DNA of 64,000 nt from Segatella salivae DSM 15606. GTDB lineage: Bacteria > Bacteroidota > Bacteroidia > Bacteroidales > Bacteroidaceae. The translations under genes and the position numbers were made by a program. The stretch is taken from assembly GCF_000185845.1 (NCBI RefSeq), contig NZ_GL629647.1:2843509-2907508 (forward strand). The letters are read 5' to 3'. This document shows, piece after piece, positions 46,391-55,880 of the stretch. The notes beneath the pieces were generated by a model. The model had not been told where the DNA came from. It was given only the letters and a program-made list of their open reading frames with translations, and made no database searches. Positions within the stretch are counted from its first letter, which is position 1. Every line of letters starts with the position of its first letter.

Positions 46391-47468
46391 GCTTCTTCTT
46401 AGGTATAGTGAACCGAACCTTCTCTCCATCATCATGCTTTTCGTGATAGAGTTTAGGCAAAGGATTTTGTAAAGGCTCATCAAAGTTCATGCGATTACGA
46501 TAGATATCTATCGCCGTATAAATGGCATGACGCAATGAATTGGCATCAACGAGACACTTCCCCGTAGTATTGAAGCGCACATGACAATCGGGTTCAGTAG
46601 AGATGATTGGCAGATTAGCGTTAAATTTGACTACACTCTCTGTGGCAAGTGTCTTTAACAATGGAACGCCTTGGTCGTAATGCATCGCTAAAATACCATC
46701 AAACTCATCATAATATCTGTTTTCAAAGAAGGTCTCTGCGGTGTAAGGACCGAAGGCTTGAACGCCCTTCTCTGCCAAATTACTGATGGCTGGTGCAATA
46801 ATCTCTTTTTCTTCATTTCCCTGTTCCGTAGGGTTGAGTGCCAAGATTGCCACACGTGGGTTTGAAATGTTAAAGTCGCGACGAATCGTATTGAATAAGA
46901 TTGTGGCCTTTTCTTCAATTAATTCCTTTGTCAACAGACTTGAAACATCCTTCAAAGAGGCCTCTTCTGCAACAACCATCATACGCATATTGTCGCTCAA
47001 ATAGAGTGTTGCGGCTTTGTTTCCCTCACCCAAACAGGTTTCAATATATTTGCTGATACCTCCAAAGGTATAGCCTTCGATGTGAATGTTACTATTGTCT
47101 ACGGGGCAGTTTACCAGCACATCATACGCATCATCGCGGTAATCTGTCATGGCTTTATCCAATGCTTTCAGTGCAGCGGCACCGCTTTCAGCAGTCGGAG
47201 TGCCTAAATCCACCTTCACTTCTTCATCAAAGCAGGTCAACAAATTCAATCGGTTGTCTGCCGCTTCGCCTATAGTGTTGATGATACTAAAGTTCCCTTG
47301 GATATCCAAAGCCTTGCAATGATACGCTGCTATCTTAGGAGATCCATAGATAACGGGCGTGCAAAACTCGAACATTTCGGGTTCAGCGAAGGCCTTAAAG
47401 ATTAGTTCATATCCGATACCATTAGTATCGCCATGGGTCAAAGCCACACGAATTTTCTTATTTTCCAT
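46383..47468 (-). CDS. pdxA: 4-Hydroxythreonine-4-phosphate dehydrogenase PdxA
   Basis: The 361-residue product has the PdxA pattern: [13 protein letters not shown] at the N-terminus, [11 protein letters not shown] near 135, and metal-binding residues in [12 protein letters not shown] near 265. It oxidises 4-phosphohydroxy-L-threonine in the DXP-dependent pyridoxal phosphate pathway. It overlaps the DUF4837 gene by 11 bases and the flippase gene by 8, so the four genes rlmN to flippase are translationally linked. Confidence 0.96.
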   Translation of the reverse strand: MENKKIRVALTHGDTNGIGYELIFKAFAEPEMFEFCTPVIYGSPKIAAYHCKALDIQGNFSIINTIGEAADNRLNLLTCFDEEVKVDLGTPTAESGAAALKALDKAMTDYRDDAYDVLVNCPVDNSNIHIEGYTFGGISKYIETCLGEGNKAATLYLSDNMRMMVVAEEASLKDVSSLLTKELIEEKATILFNTIRRDFNISNPRVAILALNPTEQGNEEKEIIAPAISNLAEKGVQAFGPYTAETFFENRYYDEFDGILAMHYDQGVPLLKTLATESVVKFNANLPIISTEPDCHVRFNTTGKCLVDANSLRHAIYTAIDIYRNRMNFDEPLQNPLPKLYHEKHDDGEKVRFTIPKKKHE

Positions 47469-48075
47469 TATTGTTTTTTATATTTATTGAGCCCAGTATG
47501 GTTTTAAGTTGACTGAGCAGCGTTTGCTTATTGTTTGTTTCGGGCGCATAAAGGAAGCCTTCTGCAATGATAAGTCCTTGTCCTTTGGGTTGCTGATAGA
47601 CATTACTTACAAACTGTCCTCCCATGGCATCACCATGCATTTCCCATAGGCCTGCATAACGACAAAGCTTTTCTTTGGCGTTGAAACGACCTTCGACAGA
47701 AGCTTTCAGCGTAGTAACAAACATGGAATCTGACGCTCCTTTGAGGTTGATTTGCATCACGCTGTCACGCAAACTGCAAAAGCGCTCCACACTTAGTGGC
47801 AGAGTTTCTGAGGTCTTTACTTTGTAAATGACGACATTTTTCATGCCCGTTGCAGCGTTGTTTGATATCCAAAGAAAGTCTTTTCCCTGTTTGCTTGCTT
47901 GCATATCTGCCGGGAGTTCCATCGTGATTCCCATGAGTTTGCGCACGCGTTCTTGCATCGTTGGGTTGTCTTCATACGGCTGATTGAGTCGTTGCATCAT
48001 GCTCTTATGCCGATGACTACAGCCCGACAACATGAGCAACACAGCCAAAACGAGCGGCCAAACCTTATTGTTCAT
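47458..48075 (-). CDS. DUF4837 family lipoprotein
   Basis: The start is set at the ATG 48075 (205 residues), where a lipoprotein signal peptide runs from MNNKVWPLVL to a lipobox in LMLSGC. The longer open frame lies within rlmN. The mature part (KLMGITMELPADMQASKQGKDFLWIS...GLWEMHGDAMGGQFVS) matches the Bacteroidota DUF4837 family as I remember it. This copy looks short compared with usual members. It sits in the outer or inner membrane as a lipoprotein of unknown function. It overlaps rlmN by 11 bases and pdxA by 11. Confidence 0.78.
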   Translation of the reverse strand: MNNKVWPLVLAVLLMLSGCSHRHKSMMQRLNQPYEDNPTMQERVRKLMGITMELPADMQASKQGKDFLWISNNAATGMKNVVIYKVKTSETLPLSVERFCSLRDSVMQINLKGASDSMFVTTLKASVEGRFNAKEKLCRYAGLWEMHGDAMGGQFVSNVYQQPKGQGLIIAEGFLYAPETNNKQTLLSQLKTILGSINIKNNNGK

Positions 48076-49111
48076 GGCGTATTTCACCGATTTTCTTCGA
48101 TGTAGACAATAGTCCACACGCTGCAAAGATATCCTGTCCACGGCTTGCTCTGATAGTAGTGAACACGTCATGTGACGTGAGATAATCTCGCAATTCCTCC
48201 ATTCTCTTCTCGTCAGCACCATGCAATGGCACACCGGGGATTTGGTGAAAGCGAATCAAATTGACGCGACAATCAAGCCCATTCAATAGCTTTACAATCT
48301 CGCGGGCATGCGTTGTAGAGTCATTTATGCCTCCAAACACAATGTATTCAAACGACAAACGACGTTGATGAGAGAAGTCATAGTTGCGCAAAAGTGAAAC
48401 AATTTCCGAGATGCTCATACCCTTTTGGGCTGGCATTAAGGCTGCTCTTTGCTCGGCGATTGGCGAGTGTAAGCTGATGGCTACATGGCAATTGCTCTCT
48501 TCAAGAAAGCGTTTCAGCTTGTTTTTCACGCCAACACTGCTCACGGTGATACGCTTCGGACTCCATGCCCAGCCATAATCGGCGGTGAGAATCTCTGTCG
48601 TTCGCAGTATGTTGTCAAGGTTATCCATGGGCTCTCCCTGTCCCATGAACACAATGTTTGTTAGCTTATCCACCTCGGGGAGGGAGTAAACCTGATTCAA
48701 TATGTCTGTAGTTGTCAGACTTCCTTCAAAGCCTTGCTTTCCCGTTTGACAGAAAAGGCAGTTCATTTTGCATCCAACCTGACACGAAACGCATAGGGTT
48801 GCACGGTCGTTTTCGGGGATATACACCGTCTCTACAAACTTTCCATCATGTGTTGGGAATAGATATTTGATGGTTCCATCCTTAGAATGTTGTGCATCTA
48901 TGGCCTCATTGCATCCTATAGTGTAAGCTTCTGCTAACTTGGCACGATTGTTTTTGGATATATTTGTCATCTCGTCAATCTGTTTAACGTGGTGCGTATA
49001 CATCCATTTTGCTATCTGTCCGCCCGTAAAGGCAGGCATACCTAATGCTCGACACGCCTCTTTGAGTTCGTATAAGGTCATGCCTAAAAGTGCTTTCTTA
49101 GGAGAATTCAT
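48065..49111 (-). CDS. rlmN: Dual-specificity 23S rRNA/tRNA adenine-C2 methyltransferase RlmN
   Basis: The 348-residue product is a radical-SAM methyltransferase with the cluster motif in CQVGCKMNCLFCQTGKQG (C-x3-C-x2-C near 113-120). The GQGEPMDN motif is near 160, and the C-terminal catalytic Cys is in SRGQDIFAACGLLS near 330. It methylates A2503 of 23S rRNA and A37 of some tRNAs. The -7 box ends only 4 bases before the ATG at 49111. The transcript may therefore be leaderless, or translation may begin at the internal ATG at 49081 (GMTLYELKE). Confidence 0.95.
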   Translation of the reverse strand: MNSPKKALLGMTLYELKEACRALGMPAFTGGQIAKWMYTHHVKQIDEMTNISKNNRAKLAEAYTIGCNEAIDAQHSKDGTIKYLFPTHDGKFVETVYIPENDRATLCVSCQVGCKMNCLFCQTGKQGFEGSLTTTDILNQVYSLPEVDKLTNIVFMGQGEPMDNLDNILRTTEILTADYGWAWSPKRITVSSVGVKNKLKRFLEESNCHVAISLHSPIAEQRAALMPAQKGMSISEIVSLLRNYDFSHQRRLSFEYIVFGGINDSTTHAREIVKLLNGLDCRVNLIRFHQIPGVPLHGADEKRMEELRDYLTSHDVFTTIRASRGQDIFAACGLLSTSKKIGEIRHEQ

Positions 49112-49115
49112 AGTG

Positions 49116-49123
49116 CAAAGGTA
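49116..49123 (-). promoter_or_regulatory. -7 promoter element of the rlmN operon
   Basis: TACCTTTG on the minus strand ends 4 bases before the annotated ATG. Either the mRNA is leaderless or the true start codon is further in. Confidence 0.5.
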
Positions 49124-49224
49124 ATAAATAATGTTGAATGTTTCGTGATTTGCCTCCTTTTTTTGAACGCGCGTGTCCTCTCATAAGCCTGCCCATATAT
49201 CATGGCTTGACTTCTCTGTTCAGC

Positions 49225-49334
49225 CAATGTCATGAAAATCATGATTTAATTCATGTCATTTCATGTCCCAATCTCCGTCATTTTATGCGGTGAAATGGCA
49301 CGAATGACGCTGTAATCTGCCTGAGATTGCAAGA
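49225..49334. repeat. 22-bp-period intergenic array, copy H (5 units)
   Basis: This lies between divergent rlmN and the DUF4922 gene (about 460 bases without another gene). Units start at 49225, 49247, 49269, 49291 and 49313 (heads CAATGTCATGA, TAATTCATGTC, CAATCTCCGTC, TGAAATGGCAC, TAATCTGCCTG). The unit at 49313 ends with GAGATTGCAA, as does the unit at 31861 in copy E. Confidence 0.78.
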
Positions 49335-49444
49335 CCGATAAGGCGGTGGATGAAAACAAACAAACTCTGTAGAGTAGCTTTACGCACATTCATCTTCGCA
49401 TGGAAAAATTGTAATTGGAGCGATGTTGATTCAATTTTATTTCT

Positions 49445-49452
49445 TATCTTTG
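49445..49452 (+). promoter_or_regulatory. -7 promoter element of the DUF4922 operon
   Basis: TATCTTTG matches TAnnTTTG and lies 120 bases before the chosen ATG at 49573. Confidence 0.5.
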
Positions 49453-49572
49453 CATCATCTATAGGCCCAATGCCAACCTTTTGCATCGCCGTTTGTTTGA
49501 AAGCTGGTTGTAATTGTGTTTGCCTTGGAGGCTCAAAGCAATCATGAAGAAAAATCACGTCACACAAAGCAG

Positions 49573-50547
49573 ATGGAAATGACGCCCAAAACGCCAAAAC
49601 ATTCAGGGGATAGTAGCGAGGAAGAACGTTTAGACGATTTCTTCTTTTGGCAGCTATCGCAGTGGGATGAGGTGCGAATGCGCTATGAAAGTCTGAAACA
49701 TGTGAGGACAAAGCGGCTTGGATGGCTCACACTTCAGCATAATCCGGCGAGAATCATCAGTACAGCTGCAAAGCTTGATAGCGTCAGTTTGGCCCGTCGG
49801 CTGTGCCCACTTTGTGAGGAAAATCGCCCGAAACAGCAGATGAAACGACGCATAAACGACGATTTTTGCATGCTCGTTAATCCGTTTCCGATATTGCCTA
49901 AGCACTTCACGATTGTGGCTTCGCATCATGAACCGCAGGCTGTTTTGGCGCATTATGAGGTGATTCCAGAGTTACTTCGCCTGTATAAAGACCTTGTAGT
50001 CTTTTATAACGGACCGAAAAGTGGGGCGAGTGTGCCCGATCATCTGCATCTGCAAGCGGGTGAAAGTGGGCAGTTGCCGCTGCAACATGAGTGGCATCGG
50101 TTGCAATCGAAACTCAAACCTTTGGTGGTTTTGGAGGATAAGAGCACGTTAAGTGTGCTGACCGATGAAATCGTTCCCATGTTTGTGGTGCGCAGTGTGA
50201 GTGGAAGGAGCAGTCAAGTGCTCTTTCGCCGTGTTTACAAACAGCTGCCTTTACACCATGATGAGGCTGAACCCAGGTTGAACATTGTGGCATGGCGCGA
50301 TGGCGAAGCCTATGTTTCGGTCATCATTCCGCGTGGAAAGCATCGGCCAGCTTGCTATTATGACGAAGGCGAGGCACAGCTATTGGTGAGTCCCGGGGCT
50401 TTAGATATGGCGGGATTAGTGATTGTTCCGCGTGAGAAAGACTTCAATAAACTCTCTGAAAAGCAGGCTGTTGCCCTTTTGAAGACGTGTGGTGTCAGTG
50501 AAAAGACCATGGATGAAGTGAGCGAAAAAATAAGAAACGATATTTGA
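49573..50547 (+). CDS. DUF4922, HIT-like nucleotidyltransferase-related protein
   Basis: From the ATG at 49573 the product has 324 residues; a GTG at 49516 is an upstream alternative. It has a four-cysteine-like N-terminal segment (RLCPLCEENRP) and the HIT-superfamily histidine triad core in GASVPDHLHLQAG. It thus resembles ATP adenylyltransferases and GDP-sugar or nucleotide-sugar phosphorylases. The substrate is unknown. It overlaps the region just before the SpoIID-like gene, and the two with the AmpG-like gene form one operon, which suggests a role in peptidoglycan turnover. Confidence 0.82.
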   Translation: MEMTPKTPKHSGDSSEEERLDDFFFWQLSQWDEVRMRYESLKHVRTKRLGWLTLQHNPARIISTAAKLDSVSLARRLCPLCEENRPKQQMKRRINDDFCMLVNPFPILPKHFTIVASHHEPQAVLAHYEVIPELLRLYKDLVVFYNGPKSGASVPDHLHLQAGESGQLPLQHEWHRLQSKLKPLVVLEDKSTLSVLTDEIVPMFVVRSVSGRSSQVLFRRVYKQLPLHHDEAEPRLNIVAWRDGEAYVSVIIPRGKHRPACYYDEGEAQLLVSPGALDMAGLVIVPREKDFNKLSEKQAVALLKTCGVSEKTMDEVSEKIRNDI

Positions 50548-50570
50548 AACCAGACTTTAAATATAATAAG

Positions 50571-51899
50571 ATGAAAATAACAACACAGCCAAATGTATCT
50601 GTTGGCATTGTTAGTGGCCGTGAAATTAAGTTCTGTCTCAATGCAACTTACGTTGCGGAAGGCATGCCGTCAGCAGGTAAACAGACGGTAAGTTTCTCGG
50701 AAAATGGCGTGTTATGGAACGGAAAGACATACAGGCAGTTGGAATTTCTGCCTCAAAGTGATGAGGCATCTTTTTCACTTTATGATGTCACTATAGGCGT
50801 AAACTTCCATTGGGAACGTAAGGAAACCCAAACGTTTCTTGGCAAATTGAAGTTCATTGTCAATGGAAATAGCGTGTGTGCAGTTAATGAATTGCCTGTG
50901 GAACGCTATTTAGAGAGTGTTATTTCGAGTGAGATGAGTGCCACATCGAGCCTTGAATTGCTCAAGGCCCATGCCGTAATATCTCGCAGTTGGCTATTGG
51001 TGCAGATGCAAAACCGCAGGAAAGGCGAGACAACGGCACACGTTGCAGCTTCGGAAATCCAAGGAAATGGCGAGCTGATTCGTTGGTATGACCGCGAAGA
51101 TCATACGCTTTTTGACGTTTGTGCAGATGATCATTGTCAGCGATATCAAGGCATTACGAAAGAAACGAGTGCGCAGGTGGCCGAAGCAATCAGGCAAACT
51201 GCGGGCCAGGTGCTGACAGATGAGGATGAGATTTGTGATGCACGATTCTCTAAATGCTGTGGAGGAGAGACCGAAGAGTTCCAATATTGTTGGGAGAATC
51301 TACGCAAACCTTATCTTGTTGCCTTGCGGGATGCGCCGCAACAAGAGGCACTTGATTTGACGGTTGAAGCCAATGCAGACCGTTGGATACGCTCTTCGCC
51401 CGAGAGTTTCTGTAATACTCGTGATGCGAAAGTGCTTTCCCAAGTGCTCAATAACTATGATCAGGAGACGTCAGACTTCTATCGTTGGCGCGTGGAATAT
51501 ACGCAACAGCAGGTTCAACAGCTGCTAACGGAGAAGTTAGGCATAGACTTTGGTGCCGTTGTTGACCTCATTCCAGTGGAAAGAGGCACAAGTGGAAGGC
51601 TCTCAAAGCTAAGGATTGTGGGAGAGAAACTGACGCTTGTTATCGGCAAAGAACTTGAGATTCGCCGCGCACTTAGCAAGAGTCACCTTTATAGTTCGGC
51701 TTTTGTCGTCGATGCTTTTGACCGCAACGAGCAGGGCATTCCTAAGCGTTTTGCCCTCATTGGGGCTGGATGGGGCCATGGAGTAGGGCTTTGTCAGATA
51801 GGCGCGGCAGTCATGGGAGAACGTGGTTACAGTTATAAAGAGATATTGTTGCATTATTATCCTGGCGCAATCATCAAACAAATCTATCGCCAATCATGA
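50571..51899 (+). CDS. SpoIID/LytB-domain protein
   Basis: From the ATG at 50571 the product has 442 residues; a TTG at 50544 overlapping the previous stop is possible. It carries the SpoIID domain: YLESVISSEMSATSSLELLKAHAV near 125, and the C-terminal GWGHGVGLCQIGAAVMGE...LLHYYPGA. SpoIID enzymes cleave or help cleave denuded peptidoglycan glycan strands. No clear signal peptide is seen at this start, which is unusual for a wall enzyme. Its stop overlaps the AmpG-like start by 4 bases (ATGA). Confidence 0.88.
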   Translation: MKITTQPNVSVGIVSGREIKFCLNATYVAEGMPSAGKQTVSFSENGVLWNGKTYRQLEFLPQSDEASFSLYDVTIGVNFHWERKETQTFLGKLKFIVNGNSVCAVNELPVERYLESVISSEMSATSSLELLKAHAVISRSWLLVQMQNRRKGETTAHVAASEIQGNGELIRWYDREDHTLFDVCADDHCQRYQGITKETSAQVAEAIRQTAGQVLTDEDEICDARFSKCCGGETEEFQYCWENLRKPYLVALRDAPQQEALDLTVEANADRWIRSSPESFCNTRDAKVLSQVLNNYDQETSDFYRWRVEYTQQQVQQLLTEKLGIDFGAVVDLIPVERGTSGRLSKLRIVGEKLTLVIGKELEIRRALSKSHLYSSAFVVDAFDRNEQGIPKRFALIGAGWGHGVGLCQIGAAVMGERGYSYKEILLHYYPGAIIKQIYRQS

Positions 51900-53179
51900 G
51901 AAATTCAAGCCCATGGACATGGATTCCATCGCTCTATTTCGCTGAAGGACTGCCGTATATTGCCGTTACCGTGCTGGCCATTGAAATCTATATGCAGCTC
52001 GGTTTGACTGATGCTGAGGTGACATTCTATACCTCTTGGCTCTATTTGCCATGGGTAATAAAGCCTTTTTGGAGTCCTTTTCTCGAACTCTATCAAACGA
52101 AACGTTGGTGGATTACAGCCATGGAGTTGTTTCTTGGCGCTGCTTTTGCAGGTGTAGCCTTTACGATTCATGCCTCATGGTGGCTGCAAGGAACGATTTG
52201 TTTCTTTTGGATGATTGCGTTTTCAAGTGCTACTCATGACGTGGCTGCTGATGGTTTGTATATGATGGGACTTGAACAACACGACCAAGCGTTCTTTGTT
52301 GGCATACGAAGTCTGTTTTATCGGCTCTCAATGGTACTCGGAAAAGGAGTCTTAATCATGCTTGCGGGAGTGTTTCAAGTGATGTTTCGCTATCAGATTC
52401 GATACTCGTGGAGTCTTATTTTCTATGGAATGACGGGATTGTTCATTGCCTTTTACCTTTATCATAGCTATGTTCTTCCGCGTCCAAAAGAGGATACTGA
52501 TCGGGCAATAAGGCGCAATGCACAAGACATTCTGAGGGAGTTTGTGATGACTTTTGTTTCATTCTTTGCGAAGAAACAAATCATTATCGCCGTACTTTTC
52601 TTGCTTCTTTTCAGACTTCCAGAGGCATTACTGACCCCCGTTTCACAGCTTTTCTTGCAAGCTTTGCCGAGTAAGGGCGGCTTAGGACTATCTCCTCAAG
52701 AGTTTGGTTTAGTCAATGGAACCGTCGGAGTGATTGGTTTCTTAGTGGGAGGGGTTATTGGTGGCATGCTCATTAGCCGTGATGGATTGAAGAAGTGGCT
52801 ATGGCCAATGACGCTTGCCATAACAATTCCCAACCTCACTTATGTGTATTTGGCTTATGTTATGCCTGAAAACTTGATGTTGATTAACGTGTGTGTAGCC
52901 ATTGAAAACTTAGGATATGGCTTTGGATTCAGTGCATATATGCTCTTCATGATATACTTTTCACAAGGTGAACACAAGACATCTCATTATGCACTTTGTA
53001 CGGGATTGATGGCTCTTTCGATGATGTTGCCGGGCTTGTTTGCCGGTGCTTTGGCCCAGGCGGCAGGCTATCGGCTGTTCTTTATCATTGTGATGATAAG
53101 CTGTTTGCTGCCGTTTTGCGTCGCATCTTTCCTGAAAATAGACGCTAATTTCGGTAAGAAAGAAAGAGAAGAAGAATGA
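51896..53179 (+). CDS. AmpG-like major facilitator superfamily permease
   Basis: The 427-residue product has about twelve transmembrane helices. The start WTWIPSLYFAEGLPYIAVTVLAIEIYMQLGL and the ATHDVAADGLYM segment near 115 are typical of AmpG, which imports muropeptides for cell-wall recycling. Translation is coupled to the SpoIID-like gene by a 4-base overlap. This supports a cell-wall salvage operon, although the substrate has not been shown. Confidence 0.85.
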   Translation: MRNSSPWTWIPSLYFAEGLPYIAVTVLAIEIYMQLGLTDAEVTFYTSWLYLPWVIKPFWSPFLELYQTKRWWITAMELFLGAAFAGVAFTIHASWWLQGTICFFWMIAFSSATHDVAADGLYMMGLEQHDQAFFVGIRSLFYRLSMVLGKGVLIMLAGVFQVMFRYQIRYSWSLIFYGMTGLFIAFYLYHSYVLPRPKEDTDRAIRRNAQDILREFVMTFVSFFAKKQIIIAVLFLLLFRLPEALLTPVSQLFLQALPSKGGLGLSPQEFGLVNGTVGVIGFLVGGVIGGMLISRDGLKKWLWPMTLAITIPNLTYVYLAYVMPENLMLINVCVAIENLGYGFGFSAYMLFMIYFSQGEHKTSHYALCTGLMALSMMLPGLFAGALAQAAGYRLFFIIVMISCLLPFCVASFLKIDANFGKKEREEE

Positions 53180-53193
53180 TATCACACGAAAAG

Positions 53194-53221
53194 GGCTTGC
53201 AAACGATGGTGTCTGCAAGCC
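53194..53221. terminator. Hairpin between convergent genes
   Basis: GGCTTGCAAAC and GTCTGCAAGCC form an 11-bp stem with one mismatch and a 6-nt loop between the AmpG-like stop and the convergent gene end. It is not followed by a clear T tract. Confidence 0.5.
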
Positions 53222-53238
53222 TTATGTATTTGATGTTT

Positions 53239-53760
53239 TCAATCTAATAGTTCGGGAAGAGCAATCATTCCTTTCATTTCTAAAGGCCTTTTCATGCGCT
53301 TATATGTGGTCTTTTTCCGCCCCTTTTCAGGCTCATAAAGTTGCGTAATGATGCTATCGAGGAAGAAAGACGCTTGTCGATAGCAGACAATATATTTCAA
53401 AGTATAGAGATATTTGCCTCCTCCCCAAGTGACAAGTAACATGAAACCACGTTTGGTTTGCATGAGACTATCCACTGAGAAGTTCTTACATTCGTCGTCA
53501 GTAAGTGGTAGTTTGAGGCTCGCAAAGCTTGTTTTACCATCTAAAAAGAGGATATATCCACGACGAAACGCATCATAATTGTCTCTGACATACCTTATTT
53601 GATAACATCTTTTGCCATATAATTGTCCCTTTAATGCCAGAGTTTGCCATACATCCCAACGTTTGTTATCGGCCGACAAGCTTGGATTGCCTATGTTTAT
53701 GCATTGTCCTTGCAGTGCAAAACAAAACATAACGAGCAACAATAACAAAGCTTTCTTCAT
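53239..53760 (-). CDS. Exported protein of unknown function
   Basis: The 173-residue product has a signal peptide (MKKALLLLLVMFCFALQGQC; the Cys near 20 could be a lipidation site but the context is weak). The mature part has mixed beta content and cysteines (KRCYQIRYVRDNYDAFRRGYILFLDGK, LLVTWGGGKYLYTLKYIVCY). I recognise no family. It follows an unknown membrane protein gene by 11 bases and may be expressed from the aguA promoter. Confidence 0.7.
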   Translation of the reverse strand: MKKALLLLLVMFCFALQGQCINIGNPSLSADNKRWDVWQTLALKGQLYGKRCYQIRYVRDNYDAFRRGYILFLDGKTSFASLKLPLTDDECKNFSVDSLMQTKRGFMLLVTWGGGKYLYTLKYIVCYRQASFFLDSIITQLYEPEKGRKKTTYKRMKRPLEMKGMIALPELLD

Positions 53761-53771
53761 GCCGTTGAACT

Positions 53772-54977
53772 TTATTTAAATATCGGATAGTAATAGCTTA
53801 CGCCGAGACAACCCTCATATTGCTCTATTGTTACAGGCTCTCCGATTTGTAATTTGTTATAGAGTTTACGAGGAATATATGTCCTTTCATCCTCTTTTAA
53901 GCCTTTCCATGGCGCGAGTTTCACGTAATATCGCCGACCCTTTCCACTTGTATAAGACTTATCTTTGATGCTCGAATCATAATACTTTGGCTTAGATTGG
54001 TCGAAAGTTATATTGCAAAAGACGAGTGTACTATAGCTATAGACAAAGCAACCGATTAGCGTTGCTCCGATGACAAGCAGCAAATCGCGCTGCCCATACG
54101 TTGGCGTTATGCGCTCATTTCGTGTGCAAAGGTAAGTCAGGATGAGTGTAACCACGAGGACAATCAACCAGAATTGCGATGAAATATGAAGGAGATTCTC
54201 TCGCCAAGCGTTATATAACAGGCCAACAGAAGCTACTCCTCCTATTCCCATTAACGATGGATGAGGGTCTGTTTTACTAATAAGAAACTTTGCTAATCCA
54301 TGGCTTTTGTTGTAGAGAAAGATTGCAACGAGGGGCAAAAGTGCAGCAATTGAGACGATAAAGTCAGGTATAAACGAGGAGAGAAACACAATGAACAAGA
54401 CTACGATTATAGTGAGAACATTGAGTGGATAGATTATTTTCTTGAGCTTGTTTGCCTTATTTTGAATGTCTTCTTCACTTGCTCCATAGTGCAAATCTGA
54501 TAGCATTTCCTCTGTCTCTTGCTGCTTATCAATGTCTTCTTTGTTTTGAAATTGCGAGTGAGCCCATGCTACTATGCTCTCAAAACCATTGTAATCTTCC
54601 GATATACTAATGAACTTTGACAACCTAGTTGCATACAAAGTGATGTCCTTTTTGCCGTCTTCATAGCAGTCAATCTCAGTCATTGGAAGGATGGTTTTGC
54701 CGAAAATATTAATGCGAATCACGACTTCTGGTGTGATGAACAGCCTCGAAACTACTTGGTTTATCACAAATCCTATGCTACCAATAATAAAGGCTAAGGC
54801 CAACAACCCCAAGTAAATGCGTGCAGATAAGCTATAATCGTCAAACGCTCTCATGGTATAAAAGGTCATGAGACCAAGGAAAATGAAGAGTAAAGCGACT
54901 ATCCACGCACCGATGATTGACGATTTTTTTGGGCGATGTTCACCGAGAATGCGATGATGTTTCAATGGTTTGTACAT
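53772..54977 (-). CDS. Polytopic membrane protein with a PH-like segment, unknown function
   Basis: The 401-residue product has two N-terminal transmembrane helices (about 22-42, 52-72). A cytoplasmic-looking segment (about 80-170) resembles a bacterial PH-like fold (VVIRINIFGKTILPMTEIDCYED). Several more helices follow, then a C-terminal soluble part with GRRYYVKLAPWKGLKEDERTYIPRKLY. No family is recognised with certainty. It lies 15 bases after aguB in the same direction and 11 before the small exported protein. Confidence 0.75.
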   Translation of the reverse strand: MYKPLKHHRILGEHRPKKSSIIGAWIVALLFIFLGLMTFYTMRAFDDYSLSARIYLGLLALAFIIGSIGFVINQVVSRLFITPEVVIRINIFGKTILPMTEIDCYEDGKKDITLYATRLSKFISISEDYNGFESIVAWAHSQFQNKEDIDKQQETEEMLSDLHYGASEEDIQNKANKLKKIIYPLNVLTIIVVLFIVFLSSFIPDFIVSIAALLPLVAIFLYNKSHGLAKFLISKTDPHPSLMGIGGVASVGLLYNAWRENLLHISSQFWLIVLVVTLILTYLCTRNERITPTYGQRDLLLVIGATLIGCFVYSYSTLVFCNITFDQSKPKYYDSSIKDKSYTSGKGRRYYVKLAPWKGLKEDERTYIPRKLYNKLQIGEPVTIEQYEGCLGVSYYYPIFK

Positions 54978-54992
54978 AACTTTACAGCTATT

Positions 54993-55880
54993 TTATTCGT
55001 CGATATAACGCTTAGTGATATCTTGATAGCATTCAATGCGGCGGTCACGGAGGAAGGGCCACCACCTGCGCACTTGCTCACTGTGGTGTATATCGACTTC
55101 AATGATGTGAACTTCTTCGTCACTTTTGCTTGCTCTATAAAGCATTTCGCCTTGTGGACCAGCTGCAAAACTGCTGCCCCAGAACTCAATTCCTCGTGTC
55201 ATTCCACTCGGATCGTCTTCATGTCCCACGCGATTCACTGCGATAACGGGTAGGCCGTTAGCTACTGCATGCCCACGCATTACGGTTGTCCAAGCCTCGC
55301 GTTGTCGCTCCTGTTCTTCTGAAGTGTCACTACTTTCATAGCCAATGGCAGTGGGATATATAAGGATTTCGGCGCCCTGTAAAGCCATTAAACGGGCTGC
55401 TTCTGGGTACCATTGGTCCCAACATACTAACACTCCGAGTCGTCCTATGCTTGTGTTGATGGGATGAAAGCCCAGATCTCCCGGCGTAAAATAAAACTTT
55501 TCATAGTATGCAGGGTCATCAGGAATGTGCATTTTCCTATACTTTCCCGCGATGGTTCCATCCTTTTCTATCACCACAGCAGTGTTATGATAGAGGCCCG
55601 GTGCACGCTTTTCAAACAATGAACTGACAATAACAACGCCATGTTCTTTTGCCAACTTGCCATAAAAATCGGTCGAAGGGCCTGGTATTGGCTCTGCAAG
55701 GTCAAAGTTGTTCACGTCTTCTACCTGGCAGAAATAAAGTGAATTGTGAAGTTCTTGCAATACAATCAGTTCGGCACCACGGCTTGCCAAGTGGGCAATT
55801 CCATGCGAAAGACGTTGCATGTTGACGGAAGAATCAGCGATGTTATGTTGCTGAAGAATACCTATTTTAAGCTTTTTCAT
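54993..55880 (-). CDS. aguB: N-carbamoylputrescine amidohydrolase
   Basis: From the ATG at 55880 the product has 295 residues. The longer frame to 55946 lies inside aguA. The nitrilase-superfamily triad is complete: Glu in LIVLQELHNS, Lys in GKYRKMHIPDD and Cys in VLVCWDQWYPEAARL. It hydrolyses N-carbamoylputrescine to putrescine, CO2 and ammonia. It overlaps aguA by 14 bases, so the two last steps of the agmatine route to putrescine are co-translated. Confidence 0.95.
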   Translation of the reverse strand: MKKLKIGILQQHNIADSSVNMQRLSHGIAHLASRGAELIVLQELHNSLYFCQVEDVNNFDLAEPIPGPSTDFYGKLAKEHGVVIVSSLFEKRAPGLYHNTAVVIEKDGTIAGKYRKMHIPDDPAYYEKFYFTPGDLGFHPINTSIGRLGVLVCWDQWYPEAARLMALQGAEILIYPTAIGYESSDTSEEQERQREAWTTVMRGHAVANGLPVIAVNRVGHEDDPSGMTRGIEFWGSSFAAGPQGEMLYRASKSDEEVHIIEVDIHHSEQVRRWWPFLRDRRIECYQDITKRYIDE

